From NCBI RefSeq assembly GCF_003854275.1, contig NZ_QTQP01000025.1:52788-116787 (forward strand): 64,000 nt of DNA. Reading direction: 5' to 3'. The notes beneath the pieces are model-generated. The model saw only the letters and a list, made by a program, of their open reading frames with translations. It searched no databases and was not told the origin of the DNA. Below, piece after piece: positions 8,208 to 18,293 of this stretch; the stretch's first letter is position 1, and each line of letters begins with the position of its first letter. The DNA comes from Burkholderia sp. Bp8963 (GTDB lineage: Bacteria; Pseudomonadota; Gammaproteobacteria; Burkholderiales; Burkholderiaceae). Position numbers and translations under genes: made by a program.

Positions 8208-9707
8208 ATGAGTTTCATCTACGACGAACGGATTGACGGCGCCCTGCCGCCGGTCGACCGGCCCGCGCTCGTCGCCGCGTTGCGCGCGGCGGCGCCGGGC
8301 CTCGACGTGCTGCACGAGCGCGAGGCGCTGAAGCCGTTTGAATGCGACGGCCTCGCCGCGTACCGCACGGTGCCGCTTGTCGTCGTGCTGCCGGCCACGG
8401 TCGACGAAGTGCGCGCGGTGTTGCGCGTCGCGGCCGCGCACGGCGTGCCGGTCGTCGCGCGCGGCGCCGGCACGGGCCTGTCGGGCGGCGCGATGCCGCT
8501 CGAGAAAGGCATCCTGCTCGTGATGGCGAAGTTCAACCGGATCCTGTCGATCGACCCGGACGCCGGCACCGCGCGCGTGCAGCCCGGCGTGCGCAACCTC
8601 GCGATCTCGCAGGCCGCCGCGCCGCACGGCCTCTACTACGCGCCGGACCCGTCGTCGCAGATCGCGTGCTCGATCGGCGGCAACGTCGCGGAAAACGCGG
8701 GCGGCGTGCACTGCCTCAAATACGGCCTCACGGTGCACAACCTGCTCAAGGTCGAGATCCTGAACATCGACGGCGAGCTGCTGACGCTCGGCGCCGACGC
8801 GCTCGACGGCCCCGGCTTCGACCTGCTCGCGCTGTTCACGGGCTCGGAAGGGATGCTCGGCATCGTCGTCGAAGTGACGGTGAAGCTGCTGCCAAAGCCG
8901 CCGAGCGTGAAGGTGCTGATGGCGAGCTTCGACGACGTCGGCAAGGCCGGCGCCGCGGTCGCGCAGATCATCGGCGCGGGCGTGATTCCCGGCGGGCTCG
9001 AGATGATGGACAACCTCGCGATCCGCGCGGCCGAGGATTTCATTCATGCCGGCTATCCGGTCGACGCGCAGGCGATCCTGCTGTGCGAACTCGACGGCGC
9101 GGCGAGCGACGTCGAAGAAGACGCCGGGCGCGTGGCCGCGCTGCTGCGCGACGCGGGCGCATCGGAGATCCGCGTCGCGCGCGACGAAGCCGAGCGCCAG
9201 CGCTTCTGGGCCGGCCGCAAGAACGCGTTCCCGGCGGTCGGCCGCATCTCGCCCGACTACTACTGCATGGACGGCACGATTCCGCGCCGCGAACTGCCGC
9301 GCGTGCTCGAAGCGATCGCGGCGCTGTCGGCCGAATTCGGGCTGCCGGTCGCGAACGTGTTCCACGCGGGCGACGGCAACATGCATCCGCTGATCCTGTT
9401 CGACGCGAACCGGCCCGGCGAACTCGACCGCGCGGAAGCGCTCGGCGGCCGGATCCTCGAGCTGTGCGTCGCGGTCGGCGGCAGCATCACCGGCGAACAC
9501 GGCGTCGGCCGCGAGAAGATCAACCAGATGTGCGTGCAGTTCAACGCCGACGAAATCACGTTCTTCCACGCGGTGAAGGCCGCATTCGATCCGCAGGGCC
9601 TGCTGAACCCCGGCAAGAACATCCCGACGCTGCACCGGTGCGCCGAATTCGGCGCGATGCACGTCCACCACGGCCAGCTGCCGTTTCCCGAACTGGAGCG
9701 TTTCTGA
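8208..9707 (+). CDS. glcD: Glycolate oxidase FAD-linked subunit GlcD
   Basis: A 499-residue flavoprotein, the same length as E. coli GlcD. The N-terminal half is the PCMH-type FAD-binding domain (VVARGAGTGLSGGAMP, SIGGNVAENAGGVHCLKYG). The C-terminal half is the FAD-linked oxidase domain with VFHAGDGNMHPLI and GEHGVGREK. With GlcE and GlcF it oxidises glycolate to glyoxylate at the inner membrane and passes electrons to the respiratory chain. GGAG lies just upstream of ATG 8208. Its stop overlaps the glcE start by one base (TGATG), so the two are translationally coupled. Regulation by the divergent GlcC is indicated by two operator copies. Confidence 0.93.
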   Translation: MSFIYDERIDGALPPVDRPALVAALRAAAPGLDVLHEREALKPFECDGLAAYRTVPLVVVLPATVDEVRAVLRVAAAHGVPVVARGAGTGLSGGAMPLEKGILLVMAKFNRILSIDPDAGTARVQPGVRNLAISQAAAPHGLYYAPDPSSQIACSIGGNVAENAGGVHCLKYGLTVHNLLKVEILNIDGELLTLGADALDGPGFDLLALFTGSEGMLGIVVEVTVKLLPKPPSVKVLMASFDDVGKAGAAVAQIIGAGVIPGGLEMMDNLAIRAAEDFIHAGYPVDAQAILLCELDGAASDVEEDAGRVAALLRDAGASEIRVARDEAERQRFWAGRKNAFPAVGRISPDYYCMDGTIPRRELPRVLEAIAALSAEFGLPVANVFHAGDGNMHPLILFDANRPGELDRAEALGGRILELCVAVGGSITGEHGVGREKINQMCVQFNADEITFFHAVKAAFDPQGLLNPGKNIPTLHRCAEFGAMHVHHGQLPFPELERF

Positions 9708-10786
9708 TGCGTCGCGAATTCGAAGCAACCGACGACAGCGCAACGCTGGTCGCACACGTCGAGGCCGCGCTGCACGACCGGCAGCCGCTGCGCATCCGCG
9801 GCGGCGACACGAAGGCCCACCTCGGCCGCCTGGTCGCCGCGCGCGAGATCGACACGCGCACGCATCGCGGCATCGTCAGCTACGACCCGACCGAACTCGT
9901 CGTCACCGCGCGGGCGGGCACGCCGCTCGCCGAGCTGAACGCCGCGCTCGACGCGGCCGGCCAGATGCTGCCGTGCGAGCCGCCTGAGTTCGGCGGCGCG
10001 GCAACGGTCGGCGGGATGTTCGCGGCGGCGCTGTCCGGGCCGCGCCGCCCGTGGGCCGGCGCGGTGCGCGACTTCGTGCTCGGCTGCCGCGTGATCACCG
10101 GCCACGCGAAGCATCTGCGCTTCGGCGGCGAAGTGATGAAGAACGTCGCCGGCTACGATGTATCGCGGCTGCTCGCGGGCAGCTTCGGCTGCCTCGGCAT
10201 CGTGACCGAGGTGTCGTTGAAGGTGCTGCCGAAGCCGCGCGCGACGCGCGACCTGGCGCTCGCGCTCGACGCCGCCGACGCGCTGCAGCGCGTTGCCGCA
10301 TGGCGACGTGCAGGCCTGCCGCTCGCGGGCGCGTGCCATGCGGACGGCGTGCTGCGCGTGCGGCTCGAAGGCGGCACCGGCTCGGTGAACGCGGCGCGCG
10401 CGACGATCGGCGGCGACGACATGGATCACGCGTTCTGGACGCAGCTGCGCGAATGCGCGCTGCCGTTCTTCGACGATCCGCGCCCGCTGTGGCGCCTGTC
10501 GGTGCCGGCCGCTGCGCCGCTCGAGTCGCCACCCCGTGCGCTGCCGGGCGCGACGCTGCTCGACTGGGGCGGCGCGCAGCGCTGGCTGAAGAGCGACGCA
10601 GATCCGGCCGAGCTGCAGCGCATCGCCGCGCAATGGGGCGGCCATGCGAGCTGCTTCACGCCGGGCGTCACGCAGGCGCCGTTCCAGCCGCTGCCGCCCG
10701 CGCTGCTGCGCGTGCACCGCGCGCTGAAGGCCCAGCTCGATCCGCACGCAATCTTCAATCCCGGGCGCATGTACGCCGATTTCTAG
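9707..10786 (+). CDS. glcE: Glycolate oxidase FAD-binding subunit GlcE
   Basis: A 359-residue second flavin-binding subunit of glycolate oxidase (E. coli GlcE is 350). It has a shortened PCMH-type FAD domain: LRIRGGDTKAHLG, ATVGGMFAAALSGPRRP and the conserved GGEVMKNVAGYDVSRLL. The C-terminus ends AIFNPGRMYADF as in the family. The ATG overlaps the glcD stop by one base. It forms a complex with GlcD and GlcF; all three are needed for activity in E. coli. Confidence 0.92.
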   Translation: MRREFEATDDSATLVAHVEAALHDRQPLRIRGGDTKAHLGRLVAAREIDTRTHRGIVSYDPTELVVTARAGTPLAELNAALDAAGQMLPCEPPEFGGAATVGGMFAAALSGPRRPWAGAVRDFVLGCRVITGHAKHLRFGGEVMKNVAGYDVSRLLAGSFGCLGIVTEVSLKVLPKPRATRDLALALDAADALQRVAAWRRAGLPLAGACHADGVLRVRLEGGTGSVNAARATIGGDDMDHAFWTQLRECALPFFDDPRPLWRLSVPAAAPLESPPRALPGATLLDWGGAQRWLKSDADPAELQRIAAQWGGHASCFTPGVTQAPFQPLPPALLRVHRALKAQLDPHAIFNPGRMYADF

Positions 10787-10787
10787 A

Positions 10788-10839
10788 CCCAACTTCCAGG
10801 CCCGACTTCGAAGCCCGACTTCCAGGCCCGACTTTCCAG
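10788..10839 (+). repeat. Four tandem copies of a 13-base unit between glcE and glcF
   Basis: The whole glcE-glcF spacer is made of four adjacent 13-base units with consensus CCCGACTTCCAGG (10788-10800, 10801-10813, 10814-10826, 10827-10839), each differing by one to three bases. Copy number probably varies between strains and sets the spacing upstream of glcF. Confidence 0.85.
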
Positions 10840-10849
10840 CGATCTGCCG

Positions 10850-12079
10850 ATGCAAACCAATCTCAGCGAAGCAAGCAAGGCCCTTGCGCGGGCCGACGAA
10901 GCGGAAGCGATCCTGCGCTCGTGCGTGCACTGCGGCTTCTGCAACGCGACCTGCCCGACCTACCAGGTGCTCGGCGACGAACTCGACGGGCCGCGCGGCC
11001 GCATCTACCTGATCAAGCAGATGCTCGAGGGCGAGCCCGTCGGCGATACGACGCAGCAGCATCTGGACCGCTGCCTGACCTGCCGCAACTGCGAGACGAC
11101 ATGCCCGTCGGGCGTGCGCTATCACACGCTGCTCGACATCGGCCGCGCCGAAGCCGAAAAGCGTGCGCGGCGTCCCGCGCGCGAGCGCCTGCTGCGCGCG
11201 GGCCTGCGGCACGTCGTGCCGCGCCCGGCGACGTTCGCCGCGCTGCTGAAGGCCGGACGCGCGCTGCGCCCGCTGCTGCCGGGCCCGCTGCAGGACAAGA
11301 TCCCGGCCGCCGTGCCCGCCGCCGCACCGCGCCCGCCCGCGCGCCACGCGCGGCGCGTGCTGATGCTCGAAGGCTGCGTGCAGCCGGCGCTGTCGCCGAA
11401 CACCAACGCGGCGGCCGCGCGCGTGCTCGACCGGCTCGGCATCAGCGTGACGCCGGCGCGCGAGGCCGGCTGCTGCGGCGCGACCGAATACCACCTGAAC
11501 GCGCAGGACGCGGGCCTCGCGCGCGCGCGCCGCAACATCGACGCGTGGTGGCCCGCGATCGAGGCCGGCGCCGAGGCGATCGTGCTGACGGCGAGCGGCT
11601 GCGGCGCGTTCGTGAAGGAATACGGCGAGCTGCTGCGCCGGGACCCCGCGTATGCGGACAAGGCGCGCCGCGTGAGCGCGCTCGCGCGCGACCTCGCCGA
11701 AGTGATCGCGGCCGAGCCGCCTGATGCACTCGCGGCACTCGCCACGTCCGGCGCGCCGCGCGTCGCGTTCCACTGCCCGTGCACGCTGCAGCATGCGCAG
11801 CGGCTCGGCGGCGCGGTCGAAAGCATCCTGACGCGGCTCGGCTTCGATCTGACGAATGTCGCCGACGCGCACCTGTGCTGCGGCTCGGCCGGCACCTATG
11901 CGCTGACGCAGCCCGAACTCGCGACGAAGCTGCGCGACAACAAGCTCGACGCGCTCGAAGCGGCGCGGCCGGACCTGATTGTCACCGCCAACATCGGCTG
12001 CCAGACTCATCTGAATGGCGCGGGCCGTACGCGCGTGCGTCACTGGATCGAACTCATCGACACGCCCCGCGTCATCTGA
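10850..12079 (+). CDS. glcF: Glycolate oxidase iron-sulfur subunit GlcF
   Basis: A 409-residue iron-sulfur subunit (E. coli GlcF is 407). Two 4Fe-4S motifs sit at the N-terminus, CVHCGFCNATCP and CLTCRNCETTCPSG. The C-terminal half carries the two cysteine-rich CCG domains (EAGCCGATEYHL and HLCCGSAGTYAL) shared with lactate and heterodisulfide redox proteins. It relays electrons from the GlcDE flavins to the quinone pool. It follows glcE after a short repetitive spacer, with glcG 23 bases downstream. Confidence 0.92.
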   Translation: MQTNLSEASKALARADEAEAILRSCVHCGFCNATCPTYQVLGDELDGPRGRIYLIKQMLEGEPVGDTTQQHLDRCLTCRNCETTCPSGVRYHTLLDIGRAEAEKRARRPARERLLRAGLRHVVPRPATFAALLKAGRALRPLLPGPLQDKIPAAVPAAAPRPPARHARRVLMLEGCVQPALSPNTNAAAARVLDRLGISVTPAREAGCCGATEYHLNAQDAGLARARRNIDAWWPAIEAGAEAIVLTASGCGAFVKEYGELLRRDPAYADKARRVSALARDLAEVIAAEPPDALAALATSGAPRVAFHCPCTLQHAQRLGGAVESILTRLGFDLTNVADAHLCCGSAGTYALTQPELATKLRDNKLDALEAARPDLIVTANIGCQTHLNGAGRTRVRHWIELIDTPRVI

Positions 12080-12102
12080 CCCACTGAATCCGGAGAACCG
12101 CC

Positions 12103-12507
12103 ATGCAGACCCGACCCGTACTCGACCGCGCCGACGCCGAACGCATGATCGCCGCCGCCCGCGCGGAAGCCGAACGCCACGGCTGGGCCGTGACGATCGC
12201 CATCGTCGACGACGGCGGCCACCCGCTCGCGCTGATGCGGCTCGACGGCGCGTCGCCCGCGAGCGCGTACGTTGCGCAGGAAAAGGCGCGCGCCGCCGCG
12301 CTCGGCCGGCGCGAAACGAAAGCGTATGAGGATATGATCAACGGTGGCCGCACCGCCTTCCTGAGTGCGCCGCTGTCGGGCTTGCTCGAAGGCGGCGTGC
12401 CCGTGACGGTCGGCGGCCAGATTGCGGGCGCGATCGGCGTGTCTGGCGTAAAGTCCGAACAGGACGCGCAGATCGCCCGCGCCGGCATACAAAGCGTCGC
12501 GGCGTGA
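12103..12507 (+). CDS. glcG: GlcG/HbpS-like protein (DUF336)
   Basis: A 134-residue protein of the GlcG/HbpS (DUF336) family, the same length as E. coli GlcG. It contains the typical [21 protein letters not shown] and [19 protein letters not shown] segments. Family members bind haem or small ligands; the role in glycolate use is not established, but glcG sits within glc operons in many proteobacteria. CGGAGAA upstream of ATG 12103 is a reasonable ribosome-binding site. Confidence 0.87.
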   Translation: MQTRPVLDRADAERMIAAARAEAERHGWAVTIAIVDDGGHPLALMRLDGASPASAYVAQEKARAAALGRRETKAYEDMINGGRTAFLSAPLSGLLEGGVPVTVGGQIAGAIGVSGVKSEQDAQIARAGIQSVAA

Positions 12508-12544
12508 TCCGCGCGCGCCCCACCTTTCCCCGGGAGGATTCACG

Positions 12545-14719
12545 ATGATCGACCATGACGGACTGCAAGTCGCGCCAGCGCTGAGCCAGTTCATCGAAAA
12601 CGAAGCGCTGCCGGGCACCGGCATCGACAAGGCCACGTTCTGGCGCGGCTTTTCGGCGCTGGTGCACGACCTCGCGCCGCGCAACCGCGAGCTGCTCGCG
12701 GAACGCGATCGCCTGCAGCAGGAACTCGACACGTGGCACCGCGCGCACCCCGGCCCGGTGCGCGACCATGCCGCGTATCGCGCGTTCCTCGAGCAGATCG
12801 GCTATCTGGTGCCCGCGCCCGCGAACGTCGCGGCCGCCACCACGAACGTCGACAGCGAAATCGCCGAGCAAGCCGGCCCGCAGCTCGTCGTGCCGCTGTC
12901 GAATGCGCGCTATGCGCTGAACGCGGCGAACGCGCGCTGGGGCAGCCTGTACGACGCGCTGTACGGCACCGATGTGCTGCCCGAGGACAACGGCGCGGAA
13001 CGCACCGCGGCCTACAACCCGACGCGCGGCCAGCACGTGATCGACTATGCGCGCGGCGTGCTCGACAACGCGGCGCCGCTCGCGCGCGGCTCGCACCGCG
13101 ACGCGCTGCGCTACCGCGTGCAGGACGGCCAGCTCGCCGTCGACACGAACGCGGGCGTCACCACGCTCGCGCAGCCCGCGCAGTTCGCCGGCTACCAGGG
13201 TACGGCCGACGCGCCGTCGGCGATCCTGCTGAAGCACAACGGGCTGCACATCGAGATCCAGATCGACGCGTCGTCGCCGATCGGGCGCACCGACGTCGCG
13301 AACGTGAAGGACGTCGTGCTCGAGGCGGCGGTCAGTACGATCATCGACTGCGAGGATTCGGTCGCCGCCGTCGATGCGGAAGACAAGGTGCAGCTCTATC
13401 GCAACTGGCTCGGCCTGATGCAAGGCACGCTCGTCGAGGAAATGTCGAAAGGTGGCAAGACCTTCACGCGCCGCCTGAACGCCGACCGCGACTACACGAC
13501 GCCCGCCGGCGGCACGCTGACGCTGCACGGCCGCTCGCTGCTGTTCATCCGCAACGTCGGCCACCTGATGACCAACGGCGCGGTGCTCGACCGCGACGGC
13601 CACGAGATTCCGGAAGGCATCCTCGACGGCGTCGTCACGACACTGTGCGCGCTGCACGACCTGAAGTCGAAGCGCAACTCGCGCACGGGCTCGATCTACA
13701 TCGTGAAGCCGAAGATGCACGGCCCGGTCGAAGTCGCGTTCTCCGACACGCTGTTCGCGCGCGTCGAGGACCTGTACGGCCTGCCGCGCAACACGTTGAA
13801 GATGGGCATCATGGACGAGGAGCGCCGCACCAGCGTGAACCTGTCCGCATGCATCGCGGCCACCGCCGCGCGCGTCGCGTTCATCAACACGGGCTTCCTC
13901 GACCGCACCGGCGACGAGATGCACTCGTCGATGGAAGCGGGTCCGATGATCCGCAAGGGCGACATGAAATCGTCCGCGTGGATCACCGCGTACGAGCGCA
14001 ACAACGTGCTCGCCGGCCTCGCCGCCGGCCTGCGCGGCCGCGCGCAGATCGGCAAGGGCATGTGGGCGATGCCGGACCTGATGCATGCGATGCTCGAGCA
14101 GAAGATCGCGCATCCGCGCGCGGGCGCGAACACCGCGTGGGTGCCGTCGCCGACCGCCGCGACGCTGCATGCGCTGCACTATCATCTCGTCGACGTGCAG
14201 GCCGTCCAGCAGGAACTCGAGAAGATCGCCTACGCGAGCGAGCGCGACACGCTGCTCGAAGGGCTGCTGACGATCCCGGTCGTCGAGCGTGCCGAATGGA
14301 GCGAAGACGAGATCCTGCACGAAGTCGAGAACAATGCGCAGGGCATCCTCGGCTACGTCGTGCGCTGGGTCGAACAGGGCGTCGGCTGCTCGAAGGTGCC
14401 CGACATCAACAACGTCGGCCTGATGGAAGACCGCGCGACGCTGCGCATCTCGAGCCAGCACATCGCGAACTGGCTGCGCCACGGCGTGATCACCGAAGAC
14501 TTCGTGCTCGGCGTGTTCAAGCGGATGGCGCGCGTCGTCGACCAGCAGAACGCCGGCGACGCGAACTACCGGCCGATGGCGCCCAACTTCGATTCGTCGT
14601 ACGCGTTCAAGGCCGCGTGCGCGCTCGCGCTGCAGGGCACCGCGCAGCCGAGCGGCTATACCGAGCCGCTGCTGCATCAGTTCCGGCTCGCGTTCAAGCA
14701 GCACCAGCGCGCAGGCTGA
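12545..14719 (+). CDS. glcB: Malate synthase G
   Basis: A 724-residue malate synthase of the G isoform (E. coli GlcB is 723). It condenses glyoxylate, the product of GlcDEF, with acetyl-CoA to give malate, closing the pathway encoded here. Visible conserved segments include [42 protein letters not shown] and [13 protein letters not shown], which carry the Mg and glyoxylate-binding acidic residues. CGGGAGG lies just upstream of ATG 12545. It is the last gene of the glc operon and is followed by a strong terminator. Confidence 0.95.
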   Translation: MIDHDGLQVAPALSQFIENEALPGTGIDKATFWRGFSALVHDLAPRNRELLAERDRLQQELDTWHRAHPGPVRDHAAYRAFLEQIGYLVPAPANVAAATTNVDSEIAEQAGPQLVVPLSNARYALNAANARWGSLYDALYGTDVLPEDNGAERTAAYNPTRGQHVIDYARGVLDNAAPLARGSHRDALRYRVQDGQLAVDTNAGVTTLAQPAQFAGYQGTADAPSAILLKHNGLHIEIQIDASSPIGRTDVANVKDVVLEAAVSTIIDCEDSVAAVDAEDKVQLYRNWLGLMQGTLVEEMSKGGKTFTRRLNADRDYTTPAGGTLTLHGRSLLFIRNVGHLMTNGAVLDRDGHEIPEGILDGVVTTLCALHDLKSKRNSRTGSIYIVKPKMHGPVEVAFSDTLFARVEDLYGLPRNTLKMGIMDEERRTSVNLSACIAATAARVAFINTGFLDRTGDEMHSSMEAGPMIRKGDMKSSAWITAYERNNVLAGLAAGLRGRAQIGKGMWAMPDLMHAMLEQKIAHPRAGANTAWVPSPTAATLHALHYHLVDVQAVQQELEKIAYASERDTLLEGLLTIPVVERAEWSEDEILHEVENNAQGILGYVVRWVEQGVGCSKVPDINNVGLMEDRATLRISSQHIANWLRHGVITEDFVLGVFKRMARVVDQQNAGDANYRPMAPNFDSSYAFKAACALALQGTAQPSGYTEPLLHQFRLAFKQHQRAG

Positions 14720-14725
14720 GTGGCG

Positions 14726-14788
14726 CATGCGGGTTCGCACCCGCATGGGTTCCCGCCGAAACGGGCGGCCATCGTGGCCGCCCGTTTT
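14726..14788 (+). terminator. glc operon terminator (two hairpins)
   Basis: A 9-bp stem (14726-14734 with 14739-14747) is followed by an 11-bp GC-rich stem (14761-14771 with 14775-14785, loop TCG) ending in TTTT-like sequence. It starts seven bases after the glcB stop. The second hairpin has the form of an intrinsic terminator. Confidence 0.85.
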
Positions 14789-14909
14789 CATATGGCGTGC
14801 GGTCTGACAAGGCTCGAGCGCGTATTCGCGCACGTTGGAATCAAGCGTAATTTGATTCGCGCCGGCGATTCTCAACATTTATCGCGCGCACAAACGCGCG
14901 CGTTATACT

Positions 14910-15007
14910 GCGTCCGATACCGCTGAGGAATCGGATTTCGGTAGACGCCGACAGCGAAAGCGCGATTGTCATCCGCGCAAGCCGCCGACAAGCCGCGGAT
15001 TTTTTTC
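14910..15007 (+). ncRNA. Candidate small RNA ending in an intrinsic terminator
   Basis: The 437-base gap between glcB and the cyclase gene holds no convincing gene. It does hold a TATACT -10-like box at 14904-14909 and, about 90 bases on, a 7-bp stem (14971-14977 with 14994-15000) followed directly by a run of seven T (15000-15006). A terminator 150 bases upstream of the next start and 250 bases beyond the glc terminator suggests a short independent transcript. A -35 box is not obvious, and early termination of the cyclase leader is the main alternative. Confidence 0.35.
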
Positions 15008-15156
15008 TCCACTATCGGGGGGACACACATCAGGATGGCCGCGGCGCCCGCCCAGCGCCTGCCCGTCATCCGGCATGAACGGCCGTACCGGATCGCCGCC
15101 AATATCGTCATACGAACAATCGCATCGGCCCGAGGCGCCCGTCGTGCGCCGCGGCG

Positions 15157-16734
15157 ATGCCCACCGATCTTTGGACCATGGCAGAAACCGACTACGCGGT
15201 GCCCAGCGAGCCCGGCCTGACACGCCGCGCTGCCGCTCGGCTGCGCCGGCTGTTCGCCCCGCACCTGATCTTCTATTCGGGGCTGGCGATCGCGCTGATC
15301 CTGTTGCTGCTGTGCGGCAGCCTGCTCTACGAAGGCCGGATCGACGCGCGCGAGCGCGCGCGCACCACGCTGCAGAACCTCGCGCTGATGGCCGCCTGGG
15401 ACATCGAGCGCAACGTCGAGATCTATTCGCTGTCGCTGCAGGCTGTCGTCGAAGGCGTGAACCAGCCCGAAGTCATGCGCCTGCCGATGTCGCTGCGCCG
15501 CCAGGTGCTGTTCGACCGCTCGACGACCGCCCGCTATCTCGGCGGCATCTACGTGATGGACGCCAACGGCAATATCACGGTCGACGGCGAGAGCGACGTG
15601 CCGCGCGCCGGCAATTTCAGCGATGCACGGTACTTCACCATACACCGCGACCGGCCGGACATCGGCCTGTACGTCAGCGATCCTTACCATTCGAGGCTGC
15701 GCAACGGCTCGCCGAGCGTCGCGCTCAGCCGACGCATCTCGCGCCCGGACGGCTCGTTCGGCGGCATCGCCGTGATGTCGATCCGGCTCGAATATTTCCA
15801 GGACCTGTTCGCGCGCCTCGCACTCGGCAAACGCGGCTCGATCTCGCTGATCGCGACGGATGGCCTGATGCTGATGCGCCAGCCGTACGACCCGAAGATC
15901 ATCGGCCGCGACATCAGCAAGGCGAGCACGTTCAAGCGCTTCATGACCGCGAACGACGGCAGCTTCAGCGACACCGCGTCGATCGATGGCGTGCGGCGGC
16001 TGTACGTGTTCCGGCACCTGAACAACCTGCCGCTGATCATCATGGTCGCGGAAGCCGAATCGGACATCTACGCGGCGTGGTACAACCGCGCGATCCCGGT
16101 CGGCTCGGCGATGGCGGCCCTCGCGCTCGGCTTCGTCGCGCTGTCGCGGCTGCTCGACGTGCAATTGCGCAAGCGCCATCGCGCGGAAGCCGAACTGCAG
16201 GCGCTCGCGCGCACTGACGGTCTCACGGGCCTCGACAACCGCCGCATGCTCGACGACACGCTCGAGCGCGAATGGCGCCGTGCCGCACGCTCGCAGCATG
16301 TGCTGTCGCTATTGTTCATCGACGTCGACCACTTCAAGCGCTACAACGACACGCAAGGCCACCAGGCGGGCGACGACGCACTCGCGGCGGTCGGTCGCTG
16401 CATCGCCGGCTGCCTGCGCCGGCCGGCCGACTACGCGGCGCGCTACGGCGGCGAGGAATTCGTCGTGATCCTGCCCGACGTCGGCCCGGAAGGCGCGGCG
16501 GCGATCGCCGAGACGATCCGCGTGAGCATCCAGGACCTCGGGATCAAGCATGCGGCGAGCGAGTTCGGCCGGCTGACCGCGAGCATCGGCGTGACCACCT
16601 GCTACCCCGAATGGGACGGCGGCGTCCAGGCCGCGCTGAAACTTGCCGACGATGCGCTGTACTGCGCAAAAGCGGGCGGCCGCAACAAGGTGGTCGTGCA
16701 GGCCGCCACGCACCTCGAACGCCGGCGCGCGTGA
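15157..16734 (+). CDS. Membrane diguanylate cyclase with periplasmic Cache sensor
   Basis: A 525-residue cyclic-di-GMP synthase. Membrane helices at about 36-58 and 311-334 bracket a periplasmic Cache-type sensor (YLGGIYVMDANGNITVDGES, RYFTIHRDRPDIGLYVSDP). The cytoplasmic GGDEF domain starts with LARTDGLTGLDNRRM and has the active motif RYGGEEF at 429-435. An RPAD motif exactly five residues before GGEEF is a product-inhibition I-site, so the enzyme should be active and feedback-controlled. An in-frame ATG at 15178 is an alternative start. The signal sensed is unknown. Confidence 0.88.
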   Translation: MPTDLWTMAETDYAVPSEPGLTRRAAARLRRLFAPHLIFYSGLAIALILLLLCGSLLYEGRIDARERARTTLQNLALMAAWDIERNVEIYSLSLQAVVEGVNQPEVMRLPMSLRRQVLFDRSTTARYLGGIYVMDANGNITVDGESDVPRAGNFSDARYFTIHRDRPDIGLYVSDPYHSRLRNGSPSVALSRRISRPDGSFGGIAVMSIRLEYFQDLFARLALGKRGSISLIATDGLMLMRQPYDPKIIGRDISKASTFKRFMTANDGSFSDTASIDGVRRLYVFRHLNNLPLIIMVAEAESDIYAAWYNRAIPVGSAMAALALGFVALSRLLDVQLRKRHRAEAELQALARTDGLTGLDNRRMLDDTLEREWRRAARSQHVLSLLFIDVDHFKRYNDTQGHQAGDDALAAVGRCIAGCLRRPADYAARYGGEEFVVILPDVGPEGAAAIAETIRVSIQDLGIKHAASEFGRLTASIGVTTCYPEWDGGVQAALKLADDALYCAKAGGRNKVVVQAATHLERRRA

Positions 16735-16871
16735 CGCCGGGCGCGCCGTGCCGGCCCGACCGGCGCGCGCGCCCGTAAAATCGCCGACAATACCGACTCG
16801 TTGCGCGGCCGTACCGCGCATCCGGCACGGCCCACCGGCCGGCATCCGCCGCGCGGCCGGCCCCTACCGTC

Positions 16872-18254
16872 ATGAAACTCAAGGCAAAGATCTTCCTTCT
16901 GGCCATCGTGCCGTTTCTCCTCGCGATCGCCGGCATCGGCTTCGGGGTGCGCCAGCAGGCGACGGCGCTCGCGCGCACGCAGCACGCGACGATCCAGGCC
17001 GCGTACCTGTCGAGCAAGGAAGTCGAGCTCAGGCATTACGTCGACCTCGCGACGAGCTCGATCATGCCGCTGTACGAAGCGAGTGGCCGCAACGCGCGCG
17101 ACGACGCGCTGCTGCGCATGCAGGCGCTCGCGATGCTGCAGAAAATGGATTTCGGCCCCGACGGCTACTTCTTCGTGTACGACCTGCACGGCAATTCGCT
17201 GATGCATCCGCGCGAGCCCGAGCGGGTCGGCCACAATTTCTGGTCGATGCGCGACCCGCAAGGCGGCCTGACGATCCAGCAACTGATCAGCGCCGCGTCG
17301 CACGGCGGCGGCTATGTGCGCTATATCTGGCAGCGTCCGTCGACGGGGCGCCCGGCGCCGAAGCTCGGCTACGTGGTCGCGCTCGAGCACTGGGGCTGGA
17401 TGGTCGGCACCGGCATCTATCTCGACGACGTCGACAATGCGTTGCAGCGCATCGATGCACGCGCGTCCGCGAACATCGAGCGCACGATGAGCTGGCTCAC
17501 CGCGATCGCGCTGGCGGGCGCGGCGGCAATCTCCGTCTGCGCGCTGGTGCTGAACGTCAGCGAATCGCGCAGCGCGGACGCGAAGCTCAAGCAGCTCGCG
17601 CAGCGCGTGGTCGAATCGCAGGAACAGGAGCGCGCACGGCTGTCGCGCGAGTTGCATGACGGCATCAGCCAGATGATGGTGTCCGCGAAGCTGATGCTCG
17701 AATCGGCGCTCGCGCGCTTCGAGCGCGGCACCGCGCGCATGCCGGCGGCCGAGCAGGCGCTCGCGTCCGGCGTCGTGCGGCTCGGCGACACGCTGCGCGA
17801 AGTGCGGCGCATCTCGCATGCGCTGCGTCCCGCCATGCTCGACGATCTCGGCCTTGCGGCCGCGCTCGAGCAGCTCGTTCGCGAACTCGGCGCGGAAAGC
17901 GGCATCGACATCGGCTACACGCAGGTCGCGCACAGCGGCACGCGGCCGCTGCCCGCCGCCGTCAACACCGCGCTGTTCCGGATCGCGCAGGAAGCGCTGA
18001 GCAACATCGTGCATCACGCGCACGCGTCGCGCGCCGCCGTCACGCTCGACCTCGGCGCTCACGCGATCACGCTGACCATCGCCGACAACGGCTGTGGCTT
18101 CGACGCCGAGCGCTCGCAGGCCGACGCACGCGGCGGCATCGGCCTGCGCAACATGCGCGAACGCCTCGACGCGCTCGGCGGTACGCTGTCGATCACGTCG
18201 CAGGTCGGCCACACCGTGGTGGCCGCGCGCGTGCCGCTGACGTCGGCGGCCTGA
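16872..18254 (+). CDS. NarL-type sensor histidine kinase with Cache domain
   Basis: A 460-residue sensor kinase. TM1 at about 7-27 and TM2 at about 204-226 flank a periplasmic single-Cache domain (FGPDGYFFVYDLHGNSLMHP, GYVVALEHWGWMVGTGIYLD), a type often used for small carboxylates. The kinase core is the HisKA_3 type, with His262 in SRELHDGISQMM, and an HATPase domain (ADNGCGF, GGIGLRNMRERL). It is followed after 39 bases by a LuxR-type response regulator, its evident partner. The organisation recalls kinases for monocarboxylate control, but the ligand is a guess. Confidence 0.88.
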   Translation: MKLKAKIFLLAIVPFLLAIAGIGFGVRQQATALARTQHATIQAAYLSSKEVELRHYVDLATSSIMPLYEASGRNARDDALLRMQALAMLQKMDFGPDGYFFVYDLHGNSLMHPREPERVGHNFWSMRDPQGGLTIQQLISAASHGGGYVRYIWQRPSTGRPAPKLGYVVALEHWGWMVGTGIYLDDVDNALQRIDARASANIERTMSWLTAIALAGAAAISVCALVLNVSESRSADAKLKQLAQRVVESQEQERARLSRELHDGISQMMVSAKLMLESALARFERGTARMPAAEQALASGVVRLGDTLREVRRISHALRPAMLDDLGLAAALEQLVRELGAESGIDIGYTQVAHSGTRPLPAAVNTALFRIAQEALSNIVHHAHASRAAVTLDLGAHAITLTIADNGCGFDAERSQADARGGIGLRNMRERLDALGGTLSITSQVGHTVVAARVPLTSAA

Positions 18255-18293
18255 CCTCACGCGCCGCCAACGATTTCCAGGAGACCTTCGCCC

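Noticed and set aside
8342..10786. A long open frame that runs through glcD in another phase before becoming glcE
   Set aside because: The first part is Arg-rich shadow translation of glcD; the real glcE starts at 9707 in the same frame.
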